The notes beneath the pieces are model-generated. The model was not told where the DNA came from. It saw only the letters and a program-made list of their open reading frames with translations, and made no database searches. A stretch of 32,307 nt of DNA from an uncultured Clostridia bacterium (lineage in GTDB: Bacteria; Bacillota; Clostridia; Christensenellales; Borkfalkiaceae): the NCBI GenBank assembly GCA_947628505.1, contig CANRAD010000018.1, positions 1-32,307 of the forward strand, read 5' to 3'. The translations under genes and the position numbers were made by a program. Below are positions 1 through 7,361 of this stretch, piece by piece (within the stretch, counting starts at the first letter, position 1; every line of letters starts with the position of its first letter).

Positions 1-2
1 TA

Positions 3-707
3 ATAGCAGTGTTTTGCGTCGGGTGCGGAACGTATACTCCCGCGAGCAACAGACCGGGCTCGGACGTTCTTCACATAGAATTTTCGGGCGGACTTACGGG
101 CGGTTGGGAGCAGTCTGCCCTCGTCGCGCAGAAAAACCTTAAAGAGAAGTATCCCGAAAGGAAGATATATTTCGTAAATTCGCTCGCGGCCTCCTCAGGC
201 TACGGATTGCTCGTCGATAAGGCCGCCGAGCTGAAAGCGGCGGGCATGGGCATAGACGAGCTGTATGCGTGGCTCGAAGAGAACAAACTCAGATTGCGGC
301 ATTGGTTTTTCACCACCAATCTCGCGCATCTCAAACGCGGCGGCCGCGTTTCCGGTCCCGCGGCGGCGATAGGCGGCATGCTCAACATATGCCCCGTTCT
401 CGACGTCAATAAGGACGGGAAACTCATAGTGCGAAAAAAGGCCGTGGGCAAGAAGAAAGCGATGCGCGAGCTCGTCAAAAATATGCGTTTACAGGCCGCG
501 GGCGGCGAGAATTACTCCGAAAAGTGCTTTATTTCGCACTCTATGAGAAAAGACGACGCGGAGGAGCTCAAAAAGGAAGTCGAAAGCGTTTTCCCCAATC
601 TCAAAGGCAAAGTGGAGATAGACGACATAGGCGCGGTTATAGGATCGCACACGGGCGCGGGCACAGTGGCGTTGTTCTTTTTCTCGGACGGTAAGCGGGA
701 CGTCTGA
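3..707 (+). CDS. DegV family protein (fatty-acid-binding FakB-like), 5' end missing
   Basis: The reading frame is open to the left edge, so the gene starts outside the window; a GTG at position 9 is only an internal codon. What remains matches the DegV fold: DVLHIEFSGGLTGGWEQSA corresponds to the family's lipid-binding stretch (usually ISLSSGLSGTYQSA), followed by the helix and strand around FVNSLAASSGYG and the domain around HLKRGGRVSGPAAAIGGML, which is very typical. The C-terminal VEIDDIGAVIGSHTGAGTVALFF is the usual DegV ending. DegV proteins hold a fatty acid for phosphorylation by FakA, and a fakA-type gene is present at 18171-19826. The residues before DVLHIEF (GTYTPASNRPGS) are shorter than the usual TSQ-loop segment, but the edge prevents judgement. 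No terminator is seen before the next gene. Family call is firm; the fatty acid bound is unknown. Confidence 0.9.
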   Translation: MAVFCVGCGTYTPASNRPGSDVLHIEFSGGLTGGWEQSALVAQKNLKEKYPERKIYFVNSLAASSGYGLLVDKAAELKAAGMGIDELYAWLEENKLRLRHWFFTTNLAHLKRGGRVSGPAAAIGGMLNICPVLDVNKDGKLIVRKKAVGKKKAMRELVKNMRLQAAGGENYSEKCFISHSMRKDDAEELKKEVESVFPNLKGKVEIDDIGAVIGSHTGAGTVALFFFSDGKRDV

Positions 708-766
708 AAATACGCATGCCGTGGCGGCGTTTTCATAATTCGGGCGTTCGCGGAATATGTTAAACT

Positions 767-2233
767 ATGGCGAAAGAGACGTTCGCCTCGCGCCGTGGAT
801 TTATAATGGCGAGCGTGGGCGCGGCGGTCGGGCTGGGCAACGCTATGCGTTTCCCGGGGCTGTGCGCGAAGTACGGCGGCGGGGCGTTTCTTATTATATA
901 TGTTCTGGCTCTGGCCGTTCTCGGCGTGCCGCTTCTCAACGCCGAAATAGCGGCGGGCAGAAAGTTTAAAGGCGGCGCGCCGGTATGTTTCCGCGGATTG
1001 AGCAAAAAGAGCGAGGCCGTGGGTTGGGCGGCGTGCGTCAATTCCGCGATTACCGCCGTGGTTTACGCCGGGCTTGCCGCATGGATTTTAAGCGAGGCTC
1101 TGAGCATGGGGAGCGTCTGCGCGCTTCCACGCGAAAAGGCGGGAGAATATTTCTTTTCGGAAATTTTGAAAAGCGGCAGCGACGGCGTTATCCGCGGGAT
1201 ATCCCCGCTTGTTTTGCTCTCTTCGGCGGCAGTTTGGGCGGTTATGCTGTTCTGCCTTTCGGGAGGGGCGAAACGGCTCTCGGCCGCCGCGAAATTCACG
1301 GTTATAATACCTATGATTTTTCTCGTCGCGCTTGCCGCGAGGGGACTTTTTTACGACAATTCTGCCGCCGCGCTGTCGGCGCTGTTCATGCCCGATTTTT
1401 CGGCGCTGTCCTCGCCGGAAATCTGGATAAACGCGCTCGGGCAAGTGTTCTTTTCGCTTTCGCTCGCGGTGGGCATAATGCCCGCTTACGGCTCGTATCT
1501 GCCGGAAAAGACAAACGTGTTCACGTCTTCCGTCATCATAGCCTCCGCCGACGCCGTCGTTTCGATAATAGCTTCCGTGGCGCTGTTTACCACGCTCTAC
1601 GGCTGCGGGTTGCAGTCGTCCGTCGGCGATTCGGGAATGATAACGGCTTTTTCGGTGTATCCCTCCGCGATTTCCTCGCTGTTCGGGCGCGGTTCGCCTC
1701 TAAACGCGGCGGCGGGGACGGCCTTTTATCTGTCGCTTGCGATGATGGCCGTGCAGTCGGGTGTTTCCATGCTCGAAGCGCTGGCGTCGCCGCTTGCGGG
1801 GAAGTTCGCGAGCAGAAAAAAAATCGCCGCCGTAATGTGCGCGGCGGGGTTTGCGGCGGGAGCCGTATATTGCACCACGGCGGGCGACGTCGTGATGGAA
1901 ATAAGCGATATATTCGTAAATTTTTACAACGTTATTTTGCTCGCGCTGGCGGAATGTCTGCTTTTCGGCCGAAGAAAAAACGCCCGCGTTCTCGTCCCGG
2001 AGATAAACAGATACACAAAGAGGGCGAAGATGCCGCCCGCGTTTTTCGGGATTTCGATAGGGGTGTTCTGCCCCGTCATTCTCGCAACTTTGGGCGCGTC
2101 GGAGATATTCAAACTCGCTCTCGGCGGCACGGGTTATCCGCCGTGGGCAGAAACGGCGTTCGGCTGGGGGCTTTCGGCCGCCGTTCTCGCGGCGGGGTTT
2201 TTGTTCCGACGTGCGTCGGACCGGATACGGTAG
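767..2233 (+). CDS. Sodium-dependent symporter, neurotransmitter:sodium symporter (NSS/SNF) family
   Basis: A 488-residue integral membrane protein. The N-terminus carries the NSS signature: SRRGFIMASVGAAVGLGNAM, then RFPGLCAKYGGGAFLIIYVLAL, which in the family forms the unwound TM1 and the sodium and substrate site, followed by GVPLLNAEIAAGRKF. About 11-12 hydrophobic segments follow, with the conserved QVFFSLSLAVGIMPAYGSYL (TM6 region). Bacterial members usually import amino acids such as tryptophan, tyrosine or leucine with sodium; the substrate here cannot be told. The usual GNIWRFP is GNAMRFP. The start was chosen at the conserved MAKETFASRRGF. There is no Shine-Dalgarno sequence. A TATGTT lies five bases upstream of the ATG (756-761), so the mRNA may have almost no leader. 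The gene converges on the glycosyltransferase gene and shares a hairpin with it. Confidence 0.93.
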   Translation: MAKETFASRRGFIMASVGAAVGLGNAMRFPGLCAKYGGGAFLIIYVLALAVLGVPLLNAEIAAGRKFKGGAPVCFRGLSKKSEAVGWAACVNSAITAVVYAGLAAWILSEALSMGSVCALPREKAGEYFFSEILKSGSDGVIRGISPLVLLSSAAVWAVMLFCLSGGAKRLSAAAKFTVIIPMIFLVALAARGLFYDNSAAALSALFMPDFSALSSPEIWINALGQVFFSLSLAVGIMPAYGSYLPEKTNVFTSSVIIASADAVVSIIASVALFTTLYGCGLQSSVGDSGMITAFSVYPSAISSLFGRGSPLNAAAGTAFYLSLAMMAVQSGVSMLEALASPLAGKFASRKKIAAVMCAAGFAAGAVYCTTAGDVVMEISDIFVNFYNVILLALAECLLFGRRKNARVLVPEINRYTKRAKMPPAFFGISIGVFCPVILATLGASEIFKLALGGTGYPPWAETAFGWGLSAAVLAAGFLFRRASDRIR

Positions 2234-2248
2234 CGCGCGGAATTTTAA

Positions 2249-2278
2249 AAAAGGCGGACGCTTATGCGTCCGCCTTTT
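2249..2278. terminator. Bidirectional intrinsic terminator between convergent genes
   Basis: Perfect 13-bp stem (2249-2261 with 2266-2278) and a four-base loop. Read on the minus strand it is followed by a T-run (A-run at 2247-2252 on plus), so it serves best as the terminator of the glycosyltransferase gene. The stop codon of that gene (2262-2264) sits in the loop, so the 5' arm is made from the last codons. On the plus strand it lies 15 bases after the symporter stop. Confidence 0.85.
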
Positions 2279-3437
2279 CGGCTTTTCCGTTTGCGCGTTT
2301 GTCCGAAAGAGCGGACTTTCTTTCGCGCATGTCGTTTATTTCGTCTTTGAACATTCTCTCGGCAAGTTGCAGAGAATTATCTATATTGTAGTTCTTCGCC
2401 GAAGCGGCGTACATTGCCCCCATTCTCAGGCGTTCTTCGTCGTTCTCGTACCAATAATCTATCTTTTTGGCAAGTTGACGGCAGTTGTCGTTTTCGAACA
2501 GCGAACGCTCGTCGAGCGCGAACTGCGGAGTGGCGGAGAGTTCGCTCGAAGATATTATGGGAACGAGGCCGCACGCTATGGCTTCGAGACAGGCTATCGC
2601 CTCTATTTCCACCGTGGAGGCGTGCACGTAGAGGTCGCTTTGCTGTAATCTGAGCGCGAGCTTATCGGGCGGCAAAAAGTCGAAAGTTACGTCAACGCCC
2701 AATTTCCGGGCTTGCTTCGAGAGCTTTTTGTAAGTGGGACCGTGTCCGAAAAGGCTGAGGTGGATTTTGTCTTTGTATTTCGAGAGAGCTATCGCCGAGA
2801 TGAGTATCTTCTGTTTTTTCTCGGGCGCGAGTCTGCCGACCATTACTATTTCGAACTTTTCGTGTTCGTCGCGCTTTTCGGGCGGGCAGAACCGCTTGTC
2901 GTAACCGTTGGATATGACGTAGAGCTCGGATTTGTAGCCGTGCGCGTCGAGTTGGTTCGCAATGAATTTCGACGGACAGTGTATGCGGTTGAACCGCTTG
3001 TAAAACTTTCGTCTGTACATCGAATAGATGAACGAATTGAGCGGTTTGAACCAGCTCATGTGCATGTTGTACGAAATGTCCTCCGGTTGAACGTGAAAAG
3101 CGGCGGTTGAGGGAAGACCTATTTCGTCGGCAAGTTTCTTGCACTTCTGTTCGAGCTTGAAGGGGAAGATAAAGTGCACTATATCCGCGCCTTCGTAGGC
3201 TTTCAGAATGGTCTTTTTGTCGTATTTGCCGAATCTTATCTGATTGTGAGCGGAAACTTCCGTGAGAAGGGGAACATAGCGCTCCTTTACCTGCACGTCG
3301 TTTTCGCCGTCGGCGCCTATGCCGACGATTTTCACCGAGTGCCCGCGGGATTTGAGACCGTCCGCGAAACGCCTCGCCGTCATAACCGAACCGTTTGTGA
3401 GATTGTCTATGAGATCAATAACTATGACAATGTTCAT
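2262..3437 (-). CDS. GT4-family glycosyltransferase (GT-B fold)
   Basis: A 391-residue GT-B glycosyltransferase. The N-terminal domain starts MNIVIVIDLIDNLTNGS with the loop that contacts the acceptor; the C-terminal domain opens with FEIVMVGRLAPEKKQKILI, and the E-x7-E donor-sugar motif is EIEAIACLEAIACG. VISNGYDKRF is the usual link after the first domain. Relatives transfer sugars from nucleotide donors to diacylglycerol or cell-surface glycans; substrates cannot be assigned here. There is no signal peptide, so it is probably cytoplasmic or peripheral at the membrane. An earlier in-frame start (3509) was rejected, because a good promoter for this gene (3459-3487) lies inside that extension and the GT-B strand begins exactly at the chosen Met. 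No Shine-Dalgarno sequence precedes it. The C-terminus is a charged tail rich in K, R, E and A. Confidence 0.85.
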   Translation of the reverse strand: MNIVIVIDLIDNLTNGSVMTARRFADGLKSRGHSVKIVGIGADGENDVQVKERYVPLLTEVSAHNQIRFGKYDKKTILKAYEGADIVHFIFPFKLEQKCKKLADEIGLPSTAAFHVQPEDISYNMHMSWFKPLNSFIYSMYRRKFYKRFNRIHCPSKFIANQLDAHGYKSELYVISNGYDKRFCPPEKRDEHEKFEIVMVGRLAPEKKQKILISAIALSKYKDKIHLSLFGHGPTYKKLSKQARKLGVDVTFDFLPPDKLALRLQQSDLYVHASTVEIEAIACLEAIACGLVPIISSSELSATPQFALDERSLFENDNCRQLAKKIDYWYENDEERLRMGAMYAASAKNYNIDNSLQLAERMFKDEINDMRERKSALSDKRANGKAEKADA

Positions 3438-3458
3438 GATTTTAAAGCAAACCGTATA

Positions 3459-3487
3459 ATCGTATATCTTAAAATATAGCCCGTCAA
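3459..3487 (-). promoter_or_regulatory. Sigma-A-type promoter for the glycosyltransferase gene
   Basis: On the minus strand TTGACG (3482-3487), a 17-base spacer and TACGAT (3459-3464). The predicted start of transcription is only about 14 bases before the chosen ATG at 3437, leaving no room for a Shine-Dalgarno sequence. Confidence 0.6.
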
Positions 3488-3509
3488 TATAAAATGAATG
3501 TAAACTCAT

Positions 3510-3538
3510 TTGATTTTTTTCGACCGTTATATTAAAAT
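3510..3538 (+). promoter_or_regulatory. Promoter of the two-component operon, predicted leaderless
   Basis: TTGATT (3510-3515), 17-base spacer, TAAAAT (3533-3538), then six bases to the ATG at 3545. The predicted first transcribed base is the A of the start codon or within a base or two of it. Confidence 0.6.
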
Positions 3539-3544
3539 ATAGTC

Positions 3545-4228
3545 ATGGCAAACATTCTCATTGTAGAGGACGACGACAACGTCCGTCTTCTTCTGAAAAC
3601 AAAACTCGGCAGAAATTTCGAGGTAACGTGCGCAAAGGACGGCGGGGAAGCGCTCGACGTATTGGGTAAATCTGGCGCCGACCTTGTGATAACCGATATA
3701 ATGATGCCGGGGCTCGACGGCTTTTCGCTTGTGGAAAGCATGCGCGGAATGGGCGATACGACGCCCGTGATAATGCTTACGGCGAAGTCCGAACTCGCGG
3801 ATAAAGGGCGGGGCTTTTCCGCCGGTTGCGACGATTATATGACCAAACCCGTCAATTTCGACGAGCTGTTATGGCGCATAAACGCGCTCTTGCGAAGATA
3901 TAAAATCGCCAACGACGGCAAGATAACGATAGGAGAAGTAACGGTGGACAGAAATACGTTCACGGTTACGAGAGGGGAAGAGACTTTCGAGCTTACCTCG
4001 AAAGAGTTCAGACTTCTTTTTTTGCTCTTGTCATATCCGGGCAGGATATTCACCAAGGAAAATATCCTCGACAGCGTGTGGGGCTATGCTTCCGAAAGCG
4101 ACGAAAGCACCGTGCGCACGCACATCAACAGACTGAGAAACAAATTCGAGCACTTCCGTGAATTCGAAATATGCACCATTCGCGGCGTGGGCTATAAGGC
4201 GGTGATAAAAAATGATAAAGGCAGGTAA
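3545..4228 (+). CDS. OmpR/PhoB-family response regulator
   Basis: A 227-residue DNA-binding response regulator of usual length. Receiver domain (1-120): acidic pocket VEDDD (7-11), phospho-acceptor D51 in VITDIMMPG, conserved T79 in MLTAKSE and K101 in MTKPV. The winged-helix DNA-binding domain (about 128-222) contains LTSKEFRLLFLLL, GRIFTKENILDSVWG and RTHINRLRNKF, ending in TIRGVGYKA. It is phosphorylated by the kinase encoded next, whose start lies inside the last codons of this gene (17-base overlap), so the two are translated as a pair. The signal sensed and the genes controlled are unknown; the flanking glycosyltransferase and YitT genes are candidates only by position. There is no Shine-Dalgarno sequence; the promoter suggests a leaderless mRNA. 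Confidence 0.95.
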   Translation: MANILIVEDDDNVRLLLKTKLGRNFEVTCAKDGGEALDVLGKSGADLVITDIMMPGLDGFSLVESMRGMGDTTPVIMLTAKSELADKGRGFSAGCDDYMTKPVNFDELLWRINALLRRYKIANDGKITIGEVTVDRNTFTVTRGEETFELTSKEFRLLFLLLSYPGRIFTKENILDSVWGYASESDESTVRTHINRLRNKFEHFREFEICTIRGVGYKAVIKNDKGR

Positions 4229-5240
4229 CACGAAGAGGGGGCTCAAACTCTTCGGCGCGGGCGTTCTGAGCTTTTCGATTATTTTGGGTGCGGCGGAAAT
4301 AGCCGTGGCGGTATTGAACTTGCTGTCCGCCGATTCGATATTCGGCGCATATTCAATAACTCTCGTGGCGCTTCCCCTTCTCGCGCTGCTGTTCACGTTC
4401 GTAGTCGTGCTCGTGCTGTATATAACGGCGCAGAAATCGAACACCTTGATAGAGAGCCTCGAAAAGGTGGCGGCGGGCGATTATTCCGTCGAGATAGAGT
4501 TTCACAAAGGCGACGCGTTTGCGAAAATATATCGCAATTTCAACAAGATGACGAAGGAACTCTCGGCGGCGAAAGACATGCGCGACGGCTTCGTGCACGA
4601 CCTCTCGCACGAGATAAAAACGCCTCTTTTTTCCATCCAGGGTTTTGCCAATCTTCTCCTCGAAGGCGGCGTAGACGAAGAGGACGCCGTTAAATTCCTC
4701 AATATAATCTCTTCCGAAGCTGGCAGATTGTGGCGCCTTGCCGATAACACTTTGACGCTTTCCAAGCTCGAAAATCAGCAGTTCATAGGTCAGACGGAGA
4801 GCGTGCGGCTGGATACGCAGATAAACGACTGCATAGTTATGTTGCAGAGGGAGTGGGACGAAAAGAAAATAGAAGTTACTTCCGATCTCTCCGCCGTGAA
4901 AGTAAACGGCAACGGAGAAATGTTGAGACAGGTATGGTTGAATCTGCTTTCGAATGCCGTCAAATTCACGCCCGAGGGCGGGAAGATAGAAGTCGGGCTT
5001 AAAAAGGAGGGAAATATCGCAAAAATCACCGTAAAGGACGGCGGCAACGGAATTTCCCCCGAGGATATGCCCTATATATTCGATAAATACTACCGCGCGG
5101 AATCCGCAAAAAAGACGGAGGGCAACGGCTTGGGGCTCGCCATCTGCAACAGAATATGCTCCCTTTCGGGCGGCGGGATAAAGGCGGAGAACGCCGAAAA
5201 CGGAGGCGCGGTTTTCACCGTAACGCTTCCGGCCGAATAA
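4212..5240 (+). CDS. Sensor histidine kinase
   Basis: A 342-residue membrane kinase. Two hydrophobic segments (about 14-37 and 46-71) are separated by only a few residues, so there is almost no extracellular sensor domain. A HAMP-like stretch follows (about 72-120, SLEKVAAGDYSVEI). The HisKA domain has H133 in HDLSHEIKTPLFS as phospho-acceptor. The ATPase domain has the N box (QVWLNLLSNAVKFT), the G1 box (DGGNGIS), an F box (IFDKYYR) and the G2 box (GNGLGLAI). The short external loop suggests it senses the membrane itself or a partner protein. It is cotranscribed with the upstream response regulator and ends at a strong terminator. Confidence 0.95.
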   Translation: MIKAGNTKRGLKLFGAGVLSFSIILGAAEIAVAVLNLLSADSIFGAYSITLVALPLLALLFTFVVVLVLYITAQKSNTLIESLEKVAAGDYSVEIEFHKGDAFAKIYRNFNKMTKELSAAKDMRDGFVHDLSHEIKTPLFSIQGFANLLLEGGVDEEDAVKFLNIISSEAGRLWRLADNTLTLSKLENQQFIGQTESVRLDTQINDCIVMLQREWDEKKIEVTSDLSAVKVNGNGEMLRQVWLNLLSNAVKFTPEGGKIEVGLKKEGNIAKITVKDGGNGISPEDMPYIFDKYYRAESAKKTEGNGLGLAICNRICSLSGGGIKAENAENGGAVFTVTLPAE

Positions 5241-5241
5241 A

Positions 5242-5269
5242 AAAAGCCGAAGCAAACGCTTCGGCTTTT
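5242..5269. terminator. Intrinsic terminator between the kinase and yitT-like genes
   Basis: 12-bp stem (5242-5253 with 5258-5269) with loop AAAC, beginning two bases after the kinase stop codon. It has A-rich and T-rich ends and so can work in both directions for the two convergent genes. Confidence 0.9.
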
Positions 5270-5281
5270 ATATAGCGCATA

Positions 5282-6286
5282 TCACAGCCTTTCGCTGAAA
5301 CCCTTTCCGAGAATTTCGTTGGCGTTGGTTATTATCACGAAAGACGCGGGATCCACTTCGTGAAGTTTCATTTTCAGTCTCATTGCCTGCGATCTCTTGC
5401 AAACGGTGATAATAACCGTTTTGTGTTCGCCGGTATAGCCGCCTTTCGCGTCGTAGGAAGTGAAGCCGCGGTTTATGTATTTCAATATCAGTTCGGAGAC
5501 CATGTCCGGATTGGACGTGATTATGGTAACGTATTTCGTCTTTGTGATATTGTCTATGACGCCGTCTATGACGAACGTTTTGACGAACAGTCCCAGAATG
5601 GAGTAAAGGCCTATTTCGGGCCCGAACAAAAACGAGAGACAGGCGATAAGCATATCGCTCGCGAGCACCGCGCTGCCTATGTGCAGACCGGTGTATTTTT
5701 TAACTATAAGCGCGATTATGTCGCTTCCGCCCGAGGAAGCCCGGCAATTGTATATCAGAGCGCTGCCGGAGCCCATTATAACTACGGCGTAGACGAGTTC
5801 GAGAAGCGGCTGATTTGTGAGCGGCGCGTTCATGGGATGGATATACGAGAACAGCCACACTTCGAACGAGTACATCGCCGTGCAATAAAGCGTTTTTATC
5901 GTCATCGACTTGCCGAGGAAGATGAGCCCGATTACGAGAAGCAAGGCGTTCAGTATGCCTAAAATGACGGGCTGGGTGAGCCACGGTACCAATTTGGACA
6001 GATAGGGCGCTACGACTATGGAAATTCCGCCTACGCCGCCCATGGCGAAATTATTCGGAACTTCGAACATATAAACGCCGAACGAAAGCAGAAAAACTCC
6101 CAAATTCAACACGAGAAAGTATACGGTTCTGTGCAGAATTTTGGAACGTTTGTCATTTTTGCGTTCTTGCGGCTCGGTCGGCTCGGTTTGCGGCGGCTCT
6201 TCGTCCGCCGGCCGTTCTTCGACGGCCGAATCGCCTTTTAATGTCTGTTTTTCTTCGACGGGAGTATCTTTTCCGTTCTCTTTCAT
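5282..6286 (-). CDS. YitT family membrane protein with DUF2179 domain
   Basis: 334 residues. Residues 1-50 are hydrophilic, rich in E, K, P and T and probably disordered, an extension most YitT proteins lack. Five or six hydrophobic segments follow (from about VYFLVLNLGVFLLSFGVYMF), with the family pattern FAMGGVGGISIV and ASSGGSDIIALIVKK. The C-terminal 80 residues are the soluble DUF2179 domain (RGFTSYDAKGGYTGEHKTVI to ANEILGKGF). Function is unknown for the family, which is widespread in Bacillota; a transport role has been suggested. The start at 6286 has a good Shine-Dalgarno (GAGG, five bases before ATG) and its own promoter, so the long N-terminus is likely real. It is divergent from yicC, with two dyads between them. 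Confidence 0.92.
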   Translation of the reverse strand: MKENGKDTPVEEKQTLKGDSAVEERPADEEPPQTEPTEPQERKNDKRSKILHRTVYFLVLNLGVFLLSFGVYMFEVPNNFAMGGVGGISIVVAPYLSKLVPWLTQPVILGILNALLLVIGLIFLGKSMTIKTLYCTAMYSFEVWLFSYIHPMNAPLTNQPLLELVYAVVIMGSGSALIYNCRASSGGSDIIALIVKKYTGLHIGSAVLASDMLIACLSFLFGPEIGLYSILGLFVKTFVIDGVIDNITKTKYVTIITSNPDMVSELILKYINRGFTSYDAKGGYTGEHKTVIITVCKRSQAMRLKMKLHEVDPASFVIITNANEILGKGFSERL

Positions 6287-6320
6287 AAAAGCCTCGATGC
6301 CTTTCTTTCAAGTCAGTTAA

Positions 6321-6349
6321 AATATATCACTTGCCTTTTCGGATGTCAA
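6321..6349 (-). promoter_or_regulatory. Promoter of the yitT-like gene
   Basis: On the minus strand consensus TTGACA (6344-6349), 17-base spacer, TATATT (6321-6326). The predicted transcript has a leader of about 28 bases containing the GAGG ribosome-binding site. Confidence 0.8.
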
Positions 6350-6354
6350 TTATT

Positions 6355-6383
6355 TTATGCGCATATACAGTATATTTGCATAA
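6355..6383. promoter_or_regulatory. 29-bp dyad, operator candidate
   Basis: Two nested half-sites: outer TTATGC/GCATAA and inner ATATAC/GTATAT, centred on a single A at 6369, with only two imperfect positions per arm between them. It lies 5 bases upstream of the yitT -35 box and about 40 bases upstream of the yicC -35 box, a position suited to a dimeric regulator. A DNA operator is more likely than an RNA hairpin because it lies outside both predicted transcripts. Confidence 0.5.
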
Positions 6384-6394
6384 GTTTTTGCCCG

Positions 6395-6410
6395 CTACTT
6401 TTATAAGTAG
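6395..6410. promoter_or_regulatory. Second dyad upstream of yicC promoter
   Basis: Perfect CTACTT/AAGTAG with TTAT between, ending 13 bases before the yicC -35 box. It may be an operator; without a known regulator this is inference. Confidence 0.35.
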
Positions 6411-6423
6411 TATTTCTTTTCGC

Positions 6424-6452
6424 TTGTATTTTCGTAAATTAGTTGTTATAAT
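6424..6452 (+). promoter_or_regulatory. Promoter of the yicC-gmk-rpoZ operon
   Basis: TTGTAT (6424-6429), 17-base spacer, perfect TATAAT (6447-6452). The predicted leader is about 25 bases and holds GGAGG (6473-6477), six bases before the yicC ATG. Confidence 0.82.
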
Positions 6453-6483
6453 ATAGTTATCCTATTGAACGCGGAGGTTTCAT

Positions 6484-7359
6484 ATGCTGAGCATGACGGG
6501 CTTCGGCAGAGCTGTCGCCGAAGAGAACGGAGTAACTCTGACAGTCGAGATTAAAACCGTTAACAACAGATATCTCGATATCAATCTGAAATGTCCGCGC
6601 ATACTTTCGTGCGAAGAGGAAGGCATAAGGGGCGTCGTTCGCGAAAAAATAACGCGCGGGCACGCCGACGTGTTCGTGTCTATTACGGATAAGCGCGAAA
6701 AGCCCAAAAACCTATATCTCGACGCGGGCGCGGCCAAAGCGTACGTTTCCGCCGCGGAAGAGATTAAAAAACTCTTTCCGGATATCGGATACGACATAAC
6801 CGTTTCGGGCGTTCTCCGCTTCCCGGACGTTTTGAAGAGCGAAGAAGAAACCGCTCCCGACGAGTTGGTGTCCGCGCTTTTGAATCGCGCGCTCGGCGAA
6901 GCGCTTTCCAGACTGAACGTCATGAGAAAGGCGGAGGGCGATAAACTCGCCGCGGATATGCTTTCGAGAATGGACGAAATCGAGAGGCTCACATGCGCTG
7001 TGGAAGAGCGCGCGCCGAAAGTTGCGGAGACATATCGCGAAAAGCTCGCCGCGCGGGTGGAAAAAGCGCTCGGCGACGCCGAAATAGACGAGGCGAGAAT
7101 TCTCTCGGAAGTGGCGGTGTTCACCGACAAGTGCAACATAGACGAGGAGCTTACCCGTCTGAAATCGCATATATCGCAGTTCCGCGAAATCTGCAAAGAG
7201 GATATAGTCGGCCGAAAGCTCGATTTCCTCGTTCAGGAGTTCAATCGCGAGACAAACACCGTCTGCTCCAAATCAAACGACCTTGAAGTAACGCGTCTCG
7301 GGCTTGCGCTCAAAAACGAAATAGAAAAAGTGCGCGAACAAGTTCAGAACGTGGAGTGA
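6484..7359 (+). CDS. yicC: YicC/YloC family endoribonuclease
   Basis: 291 residues, full length. It starts with the family's invariant MLSMTGFGRA and has VEIKTVNNRYLDINLKCPR in the N-terminal domain; the C-terminal domain (DUF1732) contains EVAVFTDKCNIDEELTRLKSH and ends with LVQEFNRETNTVCSKSNDLE, both hallmarks. YicC-type proteins are endoribonucleases involved in RNA decay and stationary-phase physiology. It is the first gene after a strong promoter and good ribosome-binding site, and runs directly into gmk. In B. subtilis remA lies between yicC and gmk; here the two are adjacent, so remA is absent from this site. Confidence 0.96.
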   Translation: MLSMTGFGRAVAEENGVTLTVEIKTVNNRYLDINLKCPRILSCEEEGIRGVVREKITRGHADVFVSITDKREKPKNLYLDAGAAKAYVSAAEEIKKLFPDIGYDITVSGVLRFPDVLKSEEETAPDELVSALLNRALGEALSRLNVMRKAEGDKLAADMLSRMDEIERLTCAVEERAPKVAETYREKLAARVEKALGDAEIDEARILSEVAVFTDKCNIDEELTRLKSHISQFREICKEDIVGRKLDFLVQEFNRETNTVCSKSNDLEVTRLGLALKNEIEKVREQVQNVE

Positions 7360-7361
7360 AG

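Noticed and set aside
985-2391. Plus-strand frame overlapping the NSS transporter
   Set aside because: Arg-rich translation in a frame shifted from the transporter, no recognisable domain.
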